From Hyphomonadaceae bacterium (GTDB lineage: Bacteria > Pseudomonadota > Alphaproteobacteria > Caulobacterales > Maricaulaceae), in the NCBI GenBank assembly GCA_013001295.1, contig JABDMW010000047.1:124001-188000 (forward strand): 64,000 nucleotides of DNA, given 5' to 3'. Of the stretch, positions 47,580 through 54,998 are shown one piece after another (the first letter of the stretch is position 1; every line of letters starts with the position of its first letter). Below the pieces are notes generated by a model. That model ran no database searches. It was not told the origin of the DNA and saw only the letters and a program-made list of their open reading frames with translations. The translations under genes were made by a program, and so were the position numbers.

Positions 47580-48173
47580 TTATCTTTTTGGTTCAACAGA
47601 GTCAAAGCCCTGCGCGTTCCCGACCGGTGCAAATGTGTTATGATGAAATTGTCGAAACTCGCCATCGCGCATGATCCAGTCGGTGACGGTAATGTTACCA
47701 TCTGCGCCCAACGCATAACGGGTCTTGCCCAGCTTTTCGCCTTCAACCCCCCAAATCGTGGTCAACGTGTTGTCGGCAAAACTGGCATTGAGCGGATGAA
47801 GATCACCCGAGGTGTCGGCCCAGAAAGCTGTGTACGACCCGTCGTCGCCCATTTTGTAATAGGCCACACCGGAGAAAATCGATTTTGCATTTTCTTTGTT
47901 TGGGGGATCAATGGAATAGTCCAACCGGATGAAACGGCCTTCGAGGGCAAGCGTCCAAACCATCGTGCTGACCGCCGGCTGTCCAAACGCATCTCCGGTC
48001 GACTGCCATTTTCCCAGAAATTTCTCAATCCAGATTGCATCTTTGGGGGCCGGCGCCGTCTGCTCAGCGGCAGGTTCAGCCGCGATTTTCGTCTCGGTGG
48101 CCTGTTGCGCTGGCGCACAGCCAAAGAGCGTAACCACGCTGAGAATAAAAATGGCTAAATTCAAAGTGCGCAT
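47580..48173 (-). CDS. Lipoprotein of DUF1579-like beta-barrel type
   Basis: 197 residues. Lipoprotein signal with lipobox LFGC (Cys 19), an Ala/Pro/Glu-rich linker, then a beta-rich domain beginning FLGKWQSTGDAFG and containing MVWTLALEGRFIRLDY. This pattern resembles DUF1579/nitrobindin-like small barrels that report on sample composition or bind lipophilic ligands. The similarity is moderate and the function unknown. Confidence 0.75.
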   Translation of the reverse strand: MRTLNLAIFILSVVTLFGCAPAQQATETKIAAEPAAEQTAPAPKDAIWIEKFLGKWQSTGDAFGQPAVSTMVWTLALEGRFIRLDYSIDPPNKENAKSIFSGVAYYKMGDDGSYTAFWADTSGDLHPLNASFADNTLTTIWGVEGEKLGKTRYALGADGNITVTDWIMRDGEFRQFHHNTFAPVGNAQGFDSVEPKR

Positions 48174-48217
48174 GCGTTTAGAGTAAACGGAAGTTAGCCC
48201 CGGTCAAGCCATGCGGT

Positions 48218-48670
48218 CTAATACGTATAGGGCGGATAGGTGGTTCTGGGGTGCAGCTCCAACTCATACTGGGCTTGTAAAAACGCGACCAGATCGATGA
48301 GTTCGCTCACCGTCAGCACATCATTGTAATTGGTCATTTTCGACATGCCCTCAATGGACACGTCTTCATCTTTATAGCCCCTTGCCAATTTATGCGACGG
48401 ATTGATGATGCTCGTCACCAGTTCGCCGTAGCTTTTAATGCGTGTGGTTTTGCCACCGAGCACAACTTTTAATTCTGGATCAAACCCTTCGCGTAATTCC
48501 GGCATACCGGCCACACTGTGGCAGCCATTACAACTCATTGCCGTGAACACGTCTTTGCCTACAGCCGCGTCGCCGTCCGGCAGGGTAAACCCGTATGAGG
48601 ATTTCGGCCCCATATTACACCCCGCCAAAAGGGCCGACATTAAAATAAGTGAACAGGTACGAATGGACAT
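48218..48670 (-). CDS. Lipid-anchored c-type cytochrome
   Basis: 150 residues. Lipobox LLAGC (Cys 18) and one haem-binding site CNGCH within AMSCNGCHSVAGMP. The sixth ligand is probably Met in IEGMSKMTNY. A strong AAGGAGG precedes the ATG. It is a small monohaem electron carrier anchored in the periplasmic face of a membrane. Its partner oxidoreductase is not in the window. Confidence 0.87.
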   Translation of the reverse strand: MSIRTCSLILMSALLAGCNMGPKSSYGFTLPDGDAAVGKDVFTAMSCNGCHSVAGMPELREGFDPELKVVLGGKTTRIKSYGELVTSIINPSHKLARGYKDEDVSIEGMSKMTNYNDVLTVSELIDLVAFLQAQYELELHPRTTYPPYTY

Positions 48671-49080
48671 AGCGCTCCTCCTTCAAGGGGCGCGCATTCG
48701 CCGGATCAGCTTTGCACCATACGCCCCGGCGAAAACTTAATCGTAACGCTAGCCCAAGCCGGGCAAGCCAAATTGACGGGTATCAATTTTACGGACGGTT
48801 GAGACGAGGTGTTCAAATGCAACACATTCGCTCAATTCAAGAGCTTGTTGCAGAATCAGAAAAACCCCACCCCCGATCATCCCCGTGTCGACGGGGATCC
48901 ATCTGGAATTTTTCAGCTTATTGTACGCCCAAGGAGATATGCGGATCGTTCAGCGTGTTGCGAGAGAACTGACAGTCTGCGGATACATTTAAAATGGATC
49001 CCCGTCATAGCGTTTCTCTCGAAACGCGTAAACGGGGATGAGCGGAAGGAAATGAAGTTGGATCGGCGCCAAAATCCGCG
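48671..49080. other. 410-bp intergenic region with a double-hairpin repeat
   Basis: No credible gene. The right part (48877-49042) is the repeat element D. The left 200 bp show no recognisable feature apart from the cytochrome promoter region. Confidence 0.6.
48877..49042. repeat. Double-hairpin intergenic repeat, element D
   Basis: Left arm TCATCCCCGTGTCGACGGGGATCCAT and right arm ATGGATCCCCGTC..ACGGGGATGA are inverted copies, each a hairpin. The right arm carries the tip hairpin GCGTTTC-TCTC-GAAACGC, also present in element B. Stem bases differ from element A but still pair, which means the structure is kept while the sequence drifts. Confidence 0.82.
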
Positions 49081-49566
49081 TTAAATACGCGGTGGACAAA
49101 CCAACGGATATGGCACCGCCGACTGACAAGGCGTAGTCACTCCCCGGGGATCGTCCGAAATGCGTTTGACCGTAATCTCCGGGTCGTTTTCAAACACTGA
49201 CAACAGATCGGCGCGTAGTTTCAAAATCTCGTCCTTGCGAGAGACTTTGCGAAATTTTGTCCAGCTCCATTTGGAAAAACCCTGTTCAAGCACGCACACG
49301 GCATAGGTCTTCAGCGCCGGCGGTTCGGACGTGCAATAGATCCCGAGTCCGGATTTAAAATTGTCTTTATTGATGCCGACCCACCAGCCCCAGTCTTCGG
49401 CGCAGCCCGCCGCCTCATATCCCAGCTTCGCCATCTCGGCTTCCAGATAGAGGCACAGGGCCTGCCCATACATGCCCTCATTGATGATCTCGTCGTCCTC
49501 ACCCGGTTGTTTGGGAAATTTATCGGAGACGATCTGGATGAATTCGTCTTTATAGTCGTCGGACAT
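49081..49566 (-). CDS. Hypothetical cytoplasmic protein
   Basis: 161 residues, no signal or TM segment, acidic N-terminus and aromatic-rich centre (CAEDWGWWVGINKDNFKSG). The Cys residues are spaced without a clear metal motif. GGGGA is placed 4 bases before the ATG. I do not recognise the family with certainty. Monocistronic, downstream of repeat element D. Confidence 0.68.
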   Translation of the reverse strand: MSDDYKDEFIQIVSDKFPKQPGEDDEIINEGMYGQALCLYLEAEMAKLGYEAAGCAEDWGWWVGINKDNFKSGLGIYCTSEPPALKTYAVCVLEQGFSKWSWTKFRKVSRKDEILKLRADLLSVFENDPEITVKRISDDPRGVTTPCQSAVPYPLVCPPRI

Positions 49567-49650
49567 GCAATCCCCTTGCTTGGCCTCTTCCTAACATGAA
49601 GGCGGGCAGGGGCGCAAACCTCTAAGCCGCGACCGGCAGTTCGTTGAAGT

Positions 49651-49896
49651 CTAAACGTCATTCCCACAGGTAATGCACTTATGATCAGTGCCTTTTCTCC
49701 AAATCATCGCTCGTTTGCAGCAGGTGAGGTCAGAGGACTTGTCCGCCTGTGCTTTGCAAGTGGCACACGTTCTGGAACCCCGTCCTCGTAGCTTTGGCAA
49801 TTTGGTCGCACAAAACGGACAAGTGGACTTGTCTCGCCGATTACGTTTGATGCGGTGCGGCGGAGTTGGATCCTCTAAGTTTTTGAATTTGGTCAT
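49651..49896 (-). CDS. Small Cys-rich zinc-ribbon-like protein
   Basis: 81 residues, net basic, with four cysteine pairs: CPFC, CATC, CC (TCCKRA) and CITC, enough for two zinc sites. No ribosome site is obvious before the ATG, which lowers confidence, but the regular cysteine spacing argues for a real product. Possibly a nucleic-acid-binding miniprotein. Confidence 0.55.
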   Translation of the reverse strand: MTKFKNLEDPTPPHRIKRNRRDKSTCPFCATKLPKLRGRGSRTCATCKAQADKSSDLTCCKRAMIWRKGTDHKCITCGNDV

Positions 49897-49938
49897 ATGC
49901 AGTGTAAATTCGATTCCGTAGTAATCACCGAAATTATA

Positions 49939-50241
49939 TCATCCATTATTCCAAAGCTGATCGTCGGCTTGAATTGCAATGATAGTCGCTTCGGCGGCTT
50001 CACGAGACCTTCTGCCGAGTCCCATGTGCTCACTTTCGATTGTCATTAAATATTCAATTGCCTCTTCTTCAGCGATATCGTTTCTGACCATTCCGGCAAC
50101 GAGAATTAAGTATCCGTCATATTTGTCCGCGTTCGAAATGTCCTCCCAGTTTTGTCCTGGCTCCAACAGTCCAATCGGGTTCCAATGGGTCCAACCGATA
50201 TCTCGCAATCGCGACAAACGAATTTTAGGTCGAGCCGACAT
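49939..50241 (-). CDS. Hypothetical protein downstream of the DUF885 gene
   Basis: 100 residues, soluble, mostly helical, with IRLSRLRDIGWTHWNPIGLL and IESEHMGLG stretches. Unknown function. It starts 8 bp after the DUF885 stop codon and is probably co-transcribed with it. No TM or signal. Confidence 0.7.
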   Translation of the reverse strand: MSARPKIRLSRLRDIGWTHWNPIGLLEPGQNWEDISNADKYDGYLILVAGMVRNDIAEEEAIEYLMTIESEHMGLGRRSREAAEATIIAIQADDQLWNNG

Positions 50242-50249
50242 TTCTTGTT

Positions 50250-52124
50250 TTATCCGATCTCCCGGTCAACATACCCATCAATCACATCGCCCAACACACT
50301 CATCGGGACGGCACCACCCAACACGACCGCATCATTAAAACGTTTATAGTTGAACTTGTCGCCGAGTTCGGCTTCGGCGCCGGTCCTTAATCTGTTGATG
50401 GCGGAGTGGCCGACTTTGTAGCCGCAGGCTTGCGCTGGCCAGGCGCAATAGCGATCGACTTCGCCGCGCACTTCTTCCGGGTTGGAGCCGTTATTGGTCA
50501 CGAACCATTCATTGGCCTGTTCGCGGGTCCAGCGTTTGTGGTGCAGGCCGGTATCGACCACGAGGCGGCAGGCGCGGAAGGCGAGGCTCTGCAGATAGCC
50601 GAGACGCCCGACCGGGAACTCATCATACACACCCATTTCATCGGCGATCTGTTGCGCATACAGGGCCCAGCCCTCTGAATAGGCGTTAAAGGCCAGGAGC
50701 GAGCGGATCAGCGGCTGTTTGAACGTGTATTCGCCTTGCCAGACATGGCCGGGAATGGCTTCATGATAGGTCAGGTCTTTGAGGTTGAATTTGTTGTGCA
50801 GGGCGGGCGTGCGCAGATTGATCCAGAAATGCCCGGGTTTGGTGCCGTCAATACTGCCCGCGCCGCCGTAGGCGCCCGGTGCGCCGGCTTCGACCTCCGG
50901 GTTGATGCGGGTCACTTCGAGAAAGCCGGGGACGAGGGTCTCAAACGCATTGGGCATATGGCCGCGGATTTCCGTGATCGCATCTTCGATGAATGTCATA
51001 ATTTCGGCGCGGCCTTTATCCCCGTCCGAGAAGGCATAGCGTGGGTCTTCGCCGAGCGCGCTCATGCGTTCGCCGACCGTGCCCTTGGTATAGCCGATGG
51101 ATTGCAGGATCGGCTCCATGCGCGCTTGCAGGGAGGCGAGTTCTTCCTTGCCCATTTCGTGCACCTCGTCGGGGGACAGGGTGGTGGTGGTGAGCGCGCC
51201 CAGGGCCCAGTCATAATACTCCGCCCCTTGCGGCTTGGCCCAGATACCGGCGTCTGAATTGGCTTTAGGGGCGAGCTTTTCGTGGGCTTCCACTTGGCGC
51301 TGGATTGCAGGCGCGATTTTGTCTTTGGCGATTGTTGCTGCGTGTGCAAAACGAGAATCGTCCGTCCCATCAGTCCACAAAGCTGTACGCTTCGCCATTG
51401 ACGTTACAATTCCCCACATCGCAGGATCTTTAGCGAGCGCCCTGGAAAGCTGCCCGATGGTACGCTCCATCAAGAAGTCCGGGATGATATAGCCTTTGCC
51501 GCCGGCTTCGCGCGTGCGCTCGGTTTCGCCATCAAGTTGATCGGCATAGGCTTCCATGCGCGCGAGATAGGCATCGACGTCTTCGCTCGTCTCGAGGCTA
51601 TGACTCGAATCCAGGAAGCTCGGGATTTCGACAAACGCGCCGACATTCTGCGCCACCACATAGGGCGTCGGCCGCCAGGACCAGTTGGCATTGAGGAGCG
51701 CATTGTCGCCGAATTTGAAATCAAACCCGTCAGCGGCGGTCTCGAACACGGTCTGCACCACCTGCACATCCAGCGCATCTGAGTCGGGCAGGGCGCGCGT
51801 GTCGATCTTGCCGAGCTTCGCCACCAGGTCTTTGACTTGGCTTTCGATTTTGGCTTGGCCTTCTGCCGTGCGGTCGGTCAATTTCGATTTCAAATGCGCA
51901 TAACCATCCTTGTCGAGACCGTAACTGGAGGCCGACTCCGGGTAAGCGGTGAGCAGAAAGTCGGTCGCCTGCTGCAGTGTGTCTGCTGCGTAGTCGCGCA
52001 TGTCCGGGCTCGACTTTGCGTCGTCGATCTGCAGCGTTTTGGGATCACACCCCGCAAGAGCGAGCGCGCCTGTGGCAGCAAGTGCGGATGAACTGGTAAG
52101 AACGGAACGGCGCGTAACAGACAT
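50250..52124 (-). CDS. DUF885 family peptidase-like Tat lipoprotein
   Basis: 624 residues. The N-terminus has the twin-arginine motif TRRSVL and the lipobox ALAGC (Cys 26), so it is exported folded and lipid-anchored. The DUF885 signature LTYHEAIPGHVWQGE (His-Glu-x3-Gly-His, metal site) lies at about residue 455. DUF885 proteins resemble M32/gluzincin-type peptidases, but their substrate is unproven. The ATG is preceded by AAGGA. Confidence 0.9.
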   Translation of the reverse strand: MSVTRRSVLTSSSALAATGALALAGCDPKTLQIDDAKSSPDMRDYAADTLQQATDFLLTAYPESASSYGLDKDGYAHLKSKLTDRTAEGQAKIESQVKDLVAKLGKIDTRALPDSDALDVQVVQTVFETAADGFDFKFGDNALLNANWSWRPTPYVVAQNVGAFVEIPSFLDSSHSLETSEDVDAYLARMEAYADQLDGETERTREAGGKGYIIPDFLMERTIGQLSRALAKDPAMWGIVTSMAKRTALWTDGTDDSRFAHAATIAKDKIAPAIQRQVEAHEKLAPKANSDAGIWAKPQGAEYYDWALGALTTTTLSPDEVHEMGKEELASLQARMEPILQSIGYTKGTVGERMSALGEDPRYAFSDGDKGRAEIMTFIEDAITEIRGHMPNAFETLVPGFLEVTRINPEVEAGAPGAYGGAGSIDGTKPGHFWINLRTPALHNKFNLKDLTYHEAIPGHVWQGEYTFKQPLIRSLLAFNAYSEGWALYAQQIADEMGVYDEFPVGRLGYLQSLAFRACRLVVDTGLHHKRWTREQANEWFVTNNGSNPEEVRGEVDRYCAWPAQACGYKVGHSAINRLRTGAEAELGDKFNYKRFNDAVVLGGAVPMSVLGDVIDGYVDREIG

Positions 52125-52194
52125 ATCAGAATCCTTTTCATCGGGTTTGCAACAAAGTGCCTGATCGAACGTCAGGGCGCAATACCCCCACTCC

Positions 52195-52321
52195 CGTCAT
52201 TGCCGGCCAAGCGTTTCATTAGAAACGCGAGTGCCGGTAATCCAACCCTGTGCCTAACCATGTCCAGTCGTGCGACGGAAACCATCAGAGTTGGATTGCC
52301 GCGACAAGAACGGCAATGACG
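52195..52321. repeat. Double-hairpin intergenic repeat, element B
   Basis: 127 bp. The left arm CGTCATTGCCGG..GCCGGTAATCCAACCCTG contains the tip hairpin GCGTTTC-ATTA-GAAACGC. The right arm is CAGAGTTGGATTGCCG..CGGCAATGACG. Its flank before (AGGGCGCAATACC) and after (AAGAAAAATTTGA) recurs around element C, so B and C are a longer duplication of about 160 bp. Confidence 0.88.
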
Positions 52322-52434
52322 AAGAAAAATTTGACCGGACGCCAACCATGTCCCTCATCCCACGCGTTACTCTCGTAACGCTCGGGAGCGCGTAGCGCGT
52401 CTCGAAGGACGCAGGGCGCAATACCTCTCGCTCT

Positions 52435-52556
52435 CGTCATTACCCACCTTGTCGGTCCGACGTTTCGGTGGGTAATCCAACCCTGTACCTACCCATGCCC
52501 CGTCGCGTGACGGAGAACATCAGAGTTGGATTGCCGCGACAAGCACGGCAATGACG
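52435..52556. repeat. Double-hairpin intergenic repeat, element C
   Basis: 122 bp. Left arm CGTCATTACCCACC..GGTGGGTAATCCAACCCTG, right arm CAGAGTTGGATTGCCG..CGGCAATGACG. It shares the right arm and both flanks with element B, but the left stem differs (ACCCACC instead of GCCGG) with compensating changes. Confidence 0.88.
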
Positions 52557-52574
52557 AAGAAAAATTTGAGACCG

Positions 52575-52595
52575 ATCCCGGATCAAGTCCGGGAT
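52575..52595. repeat. Perfect hairpin ATCCCGGA / TCCGGGAT
   Basis: 8-bp stem, 5-base loop, no T-run. This ATCCCGGA-N5-TCCGGGATGAC type is common in alphaproteobacterial intergenic repeats. It lies between element C and the lpxL remnant. Confidence 0.7.
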
Positions 52596-52607
52596 GACAA
52601 ATAGGAA

Positions 52608-52693
52608 CCGATCAGTCGTTCCGATACAGTGGCTTGGGCCATCGGCGGTGGACCCAGAACCAGTCGGCCAATGCACCGGCGTCAATGACCAAA
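52608..52693 (-). pseudogene. 3'-end remnant of an lpxL-like acyltransferase gene
   Basis: Read on the minus strand it ends DWFWVHRRWPKPLYRND-stop, against DWFWVHRRWPKPLYRKK-stop for the intact gene at 54999-55919. 46 of 49 bases are identical (52619-52667 versus 55006-55054). Upstream the similarity ends quickly. The copy faces the same way as the intact gene and stands on the other side of the three-gene operon. Confidence 0.9.
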
Positions 52694-52886
52694 TATGGAT
52701 GAGCCTTTACCCGAAATTATTTACACCTCCGCACCGTAAAAAAGTCTAACGTTGTCATTTGTGCCTATAGTTTTTGCGATCAAAAATCCGCAATAAAAAA
52801 TTTACACGCGGTTAATAACATTTGTTTTGGAAGTTACAATTTTTGACTGTTACGGATTGCATGTTGGGAATAAATGGGAGGCTATT

Positions 52887-53402
52887 ATGTCAAATAAAAC
52901 CAATAAATCCGTGTGCGCTAAACTGTCGCTTTTCAGTATATCTGCAGCCATGGTCGCCGTGATGGCGCAATCAGCACATGCGGTCGATGTTGACGGACAG
53001 GCGGTATTTTCGGGTCTGATCCTCGACAGCTGTACAGTGAATGTGCTCAATCCGGGTTTGCTCGGGGTCGCTACGGACCAGGCTAAATTGTCCAGTGAGG
53101 AAATCGGTGGGGCGCCTGCAGCCGCGGCAATCGTCACCAATTCCAATAATTCATCTGTTCAGGTCTTGCCCCCATTGGCCTTTGAAACTGCGCCGGTCGG
53201 CTCCGATGTCAATACGGTGTTTACAACCAAATATAACCTGAGCGGCTCGACTACAGCGGATGAACCTGATGGCAACAATCTGACTCCTTTGGGTCTCGGG
53301 GCTTCCGCCATGGTTGTTAACGCGGCCGCTGAAAAAACCGAAGGTACATATAACGGTGGACAGTACAGTTTTGTCACTACCGTAAGGTGTGTAACGCCGT
53401 AA
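52887..53402 (+). CDS. Secreted pilin-like protein, first gene of an uncharacterised operon
   Basis: 171 residues from the ATG at 52887 (GGGAGG upstream). A signal peptide ends near SAHAVD. The mature domain (about 145 residues) starts VDGQAVFSGLILDSCTVNVL and ends GGQYSFVTTVRCVTP, with a conserved Cys near each end, the pattern of beta-sandwich pilin or fimbrial-like subunits. I recognise no named family. The stop codon overlaps the next ATG by one base (TAATG). Confidence 0.8.
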   Translation: MSNKTNKSVCAKLSLFSISAAMVAVMAQSAHAVDVDGQAVFSGLILDSCTVNVLNPGLLGVATDQAKLSSEEIGGAPAAAAIVTNSNNSSVQVLPPLAFETAPVGSDVNTVFTTKYNLSGSTTADEPDGNNLTPLGLGASAMVVNAAAEKTEGTYNGGQYSFVTTVRCVTP

Positions 53403-53809
53403 TGATTAAGCGATTTTCCCGTAGTATGGCCGTTCTGGGCAGTGCGCTTGCGACATTGTCGCCGGCGTGCGCCCAGACAGTATCGCCTATGGAAAAAATC
53501 CACACATCATTTACCGACAAATATGTAGTTCAGATTACTATTCGCAATCCGTATGCCAATGGCCAGCTCAGTGAAATCGAAATCTATTCCGAAGACTGGC
53601 GACCGGTCAGAGGCGCGGTATTGTCGCACAAATCTGCGTATCTGGGTGGGGGGGAGAATCTTCAGGTTACCGCCCTCGTGCCTTTTCATCCGGGCAGAAA
53701 AACCCGGTATGTTTATATCTGTCACGCAATAACGCCGAAGTCCGGCGGGCGTGGCGCAGCCTATAGAGGTGAAGTATGCGGAAAATACTCAGCTATACAA
53801 CTCTCCTAG
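53402..53809 (+). CDS. Small exported protein, second gene of the secreted operon
   Basis: 135 residues. A signal peptide ends near PACAQT. The mature part is a compact beta-rich domain (YVVQITIRNPYANGQLSEIE, YLGGGENLQVTALVPFHPG) with two cysteines (YICHAIT and GEVCGKY) likely paired. It could be a minor subunit or an assembly factor for the preceding protein. The next gene starts 34 bp inside it, so translation is coupled. Confidence 0.75.
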   Translation: MIKRFSRSMAVLGSALATLSPACAQTVSPMEKIHTSFTDKYVVQITIRNPYANGQLSEIEIYSEDWRPVRGAVLSHKSAYLGGGENLQVTALVPFHPGRKTRYVYICHAITPKSGGRGAAYRGEVCGKYSAIQLS

Positions 53810-54831
53810 TCGTCAGTTGTTTCGCGTCCGGTCTGGCCGCAGCGCAGACTAATAACCATTTCGATCCGACGGGGACATTGATACTGCCGTCCAATTCGAG
53901 TTCGTATAACCAACAGGGCTTCAATCTGCCATCCGCACCGCGGTCATCCGGGCAGGATGTAGTACGCGGGGCCGGCGGTGTAAGCTGCCAATCCGCGGTA
54001 AATGGCAACGGGCCATTGCTCGATATGGGTGTCATCGGCACCAACGATATTTTTTCGCGCGAATCCGCGGCTGTTTACGGGCGCATCACCGTGGCACTCG
54101 GCAAGAAAGCCAAGCGCGTCGATTGCACCAAATTATATGATATGGAAATCGAGCGCTTACGCATGGAACTGCAGATGATGCGAGCCGGAACGATAAATGG
54201 CGCGGGAAATTTGAATAATCAGGATCAATTGCGCCAGATGATGCTGCAGGCTGAACGAAATGAAAAATTCGAAGCCGTAACCGCGCCGGTGCAAATGGCC
54301 GAAACGCCGCAAATCTCGCCATTGGTTGTCGGTGGCGCGCCAATGGCGGTGGCTGAGACCGAGTTGTTGCCGGCACCTGCTAAACCGGAATCCGCGCCAG
54401 TTATTGACGCGGTTCTGGAACCGCCCGCTCCCGTGGCACAGATTGAGAAGCCACGGGCTGAACCAGTCAGTCCGCCGCCTGAATTCGCGGCCTCTGCACC
54501 GGCGCTTGCGAAACCTGTTGCCAGAAAATCCGATATTCCATCCAGGATCGTGATTGAGAAAAAAGGTAATCCGGGATCCAGCTTGACCGAGGACGAGTGC
54601 GGATATTATGCCCAGCTCGGTGCCTATTCCAACTTAAAAAATGTCAAAAAAGCGTGGCAGCAAATCAAGGCGAAGATGCCGGATATAATTTCCGACTTTG
54701 AAACTGTGGCCAAAACAAAGGAAAAAGGCGGGAGTACACTATATCTACTGCGGGTCGGACCGTTTTCAAAATCTAAGTCAGCAGATGTGTGTAAACACGT
54801 TGAAGGTGGTTGTTACCCGATAGGAACCTGA
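53776..54831 (+). CDS. SPOR-domain secreted protein, third gene of the secreted operon
   Basis: 351 residues. Signal peptide (cleavage near LAAAQT), a conserved N-terminal domain with two Cys (GGVSCQSAV and RVDCTKLYDMEIERLRME, the latter starting a coiled-coil-like helix), a Pro/Ala/Glu-rich linker of about 100 residues, and a C-terminal SPOR domain (ECGYYAQLGAYSNLKNVKKA to LLRVGPFSKSKSA). SPOR domains bind denuded peptidoglycan glycans, so it may tie the operon's surface proteins to the cell wall. It starts inside the previous gene, with GGTGAAG before the ATG. Confidence 0.85.
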   Translation: MRKILSYTTLLVVSCFASGLAAAQTNNHFDPTGTLILPSNSSSYNQQGFNLPSAPRSSGQDVVRGAGGVSCQSAVNGNGPLLDMGVIGTNDIFSRESAAVYGRITVALGKKAKRVDCTKLYDMEIERLRMELQMMRAGTINGAGNLNNQDQLRQMMLQAERNEKFEAVTAPVQMAETPQISPLVVGGAPMAVAETELLPAPAKPESAPVIDAVLEPPAPVAQIEKPRAEPVSPPPEFAASAPALAKPVARKSDIPSRIVIEKKGNPGSSLTEDECGYYAQLGAYSNLKNVKKAWQQIKAKMPDIISDFETVAKTKEKGGSTLYLLRVGPFSKSKSADVCKHVEGGCYPIGT

Positions 54832-54914
54832 AAGACGTAGCGAACAAATATCAATACGAATTCCTTGTAGTGGGGCATTTAAACTGTGTGACGACTCGTA
54901 TGGTTTCTTAACCA

Positions 54915-54934
54915 ATCCTTGCTGCCGCAAGGAT
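54915..54934. repeat. Perfect hairpin ATCCTTGC / GCAAGGAT
   Basis: 8-bp perfect stem with a 4-base loop in the 167-bp gap between the SPOR operon and the convergent lpxL-like gene. There is no T-run, so it is at best a factor-dependent terminator. Confidence 0.5.
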
Positions 54935-54948
54935 GCATGGTGCAACCC

Positions 54949-54979
54949 CGTCACTCCCGCGACAAGCACGGCAATGACG
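54949..54979. repeat. Half element E of the double-hairpin repeat family
   Basis: CGTCACTCCCGCGACAAGC.. ACGGCAATGACG matches the right-arm hairpin of elements B and C, including the loop CGACAAGCA, and is followed by GAGAAAA as at B and C. The left arm is missing. It sits next to the intact lpxL-like 3' end, as element C sits next to the remnant. Confidence 0.75.
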
Positions 54980-54998
54980 GAGAAAATAGAATTGGAAT

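Larger units (their letters stand above)
52125..52886. other. 762-bp repeat-rich intergenic region
   Basis: No intact gene. It holds two related double-hairpin repeats (B and C) with shared flanks, a simple hairpin at 52575-52595, and a 3'-end remnant of the lpxL-like gene. It separates the DUF885 gene from the secreted-protein operon and must carry promoters for both. Confidence 0.85.

Noticed and set aside
52440-52685. 81-codon minus-strand open frame in the repeat region
   Set aside because: It runs through repeat element C and reads the lpxL remnant in the wrong frame, so it is not a gene.
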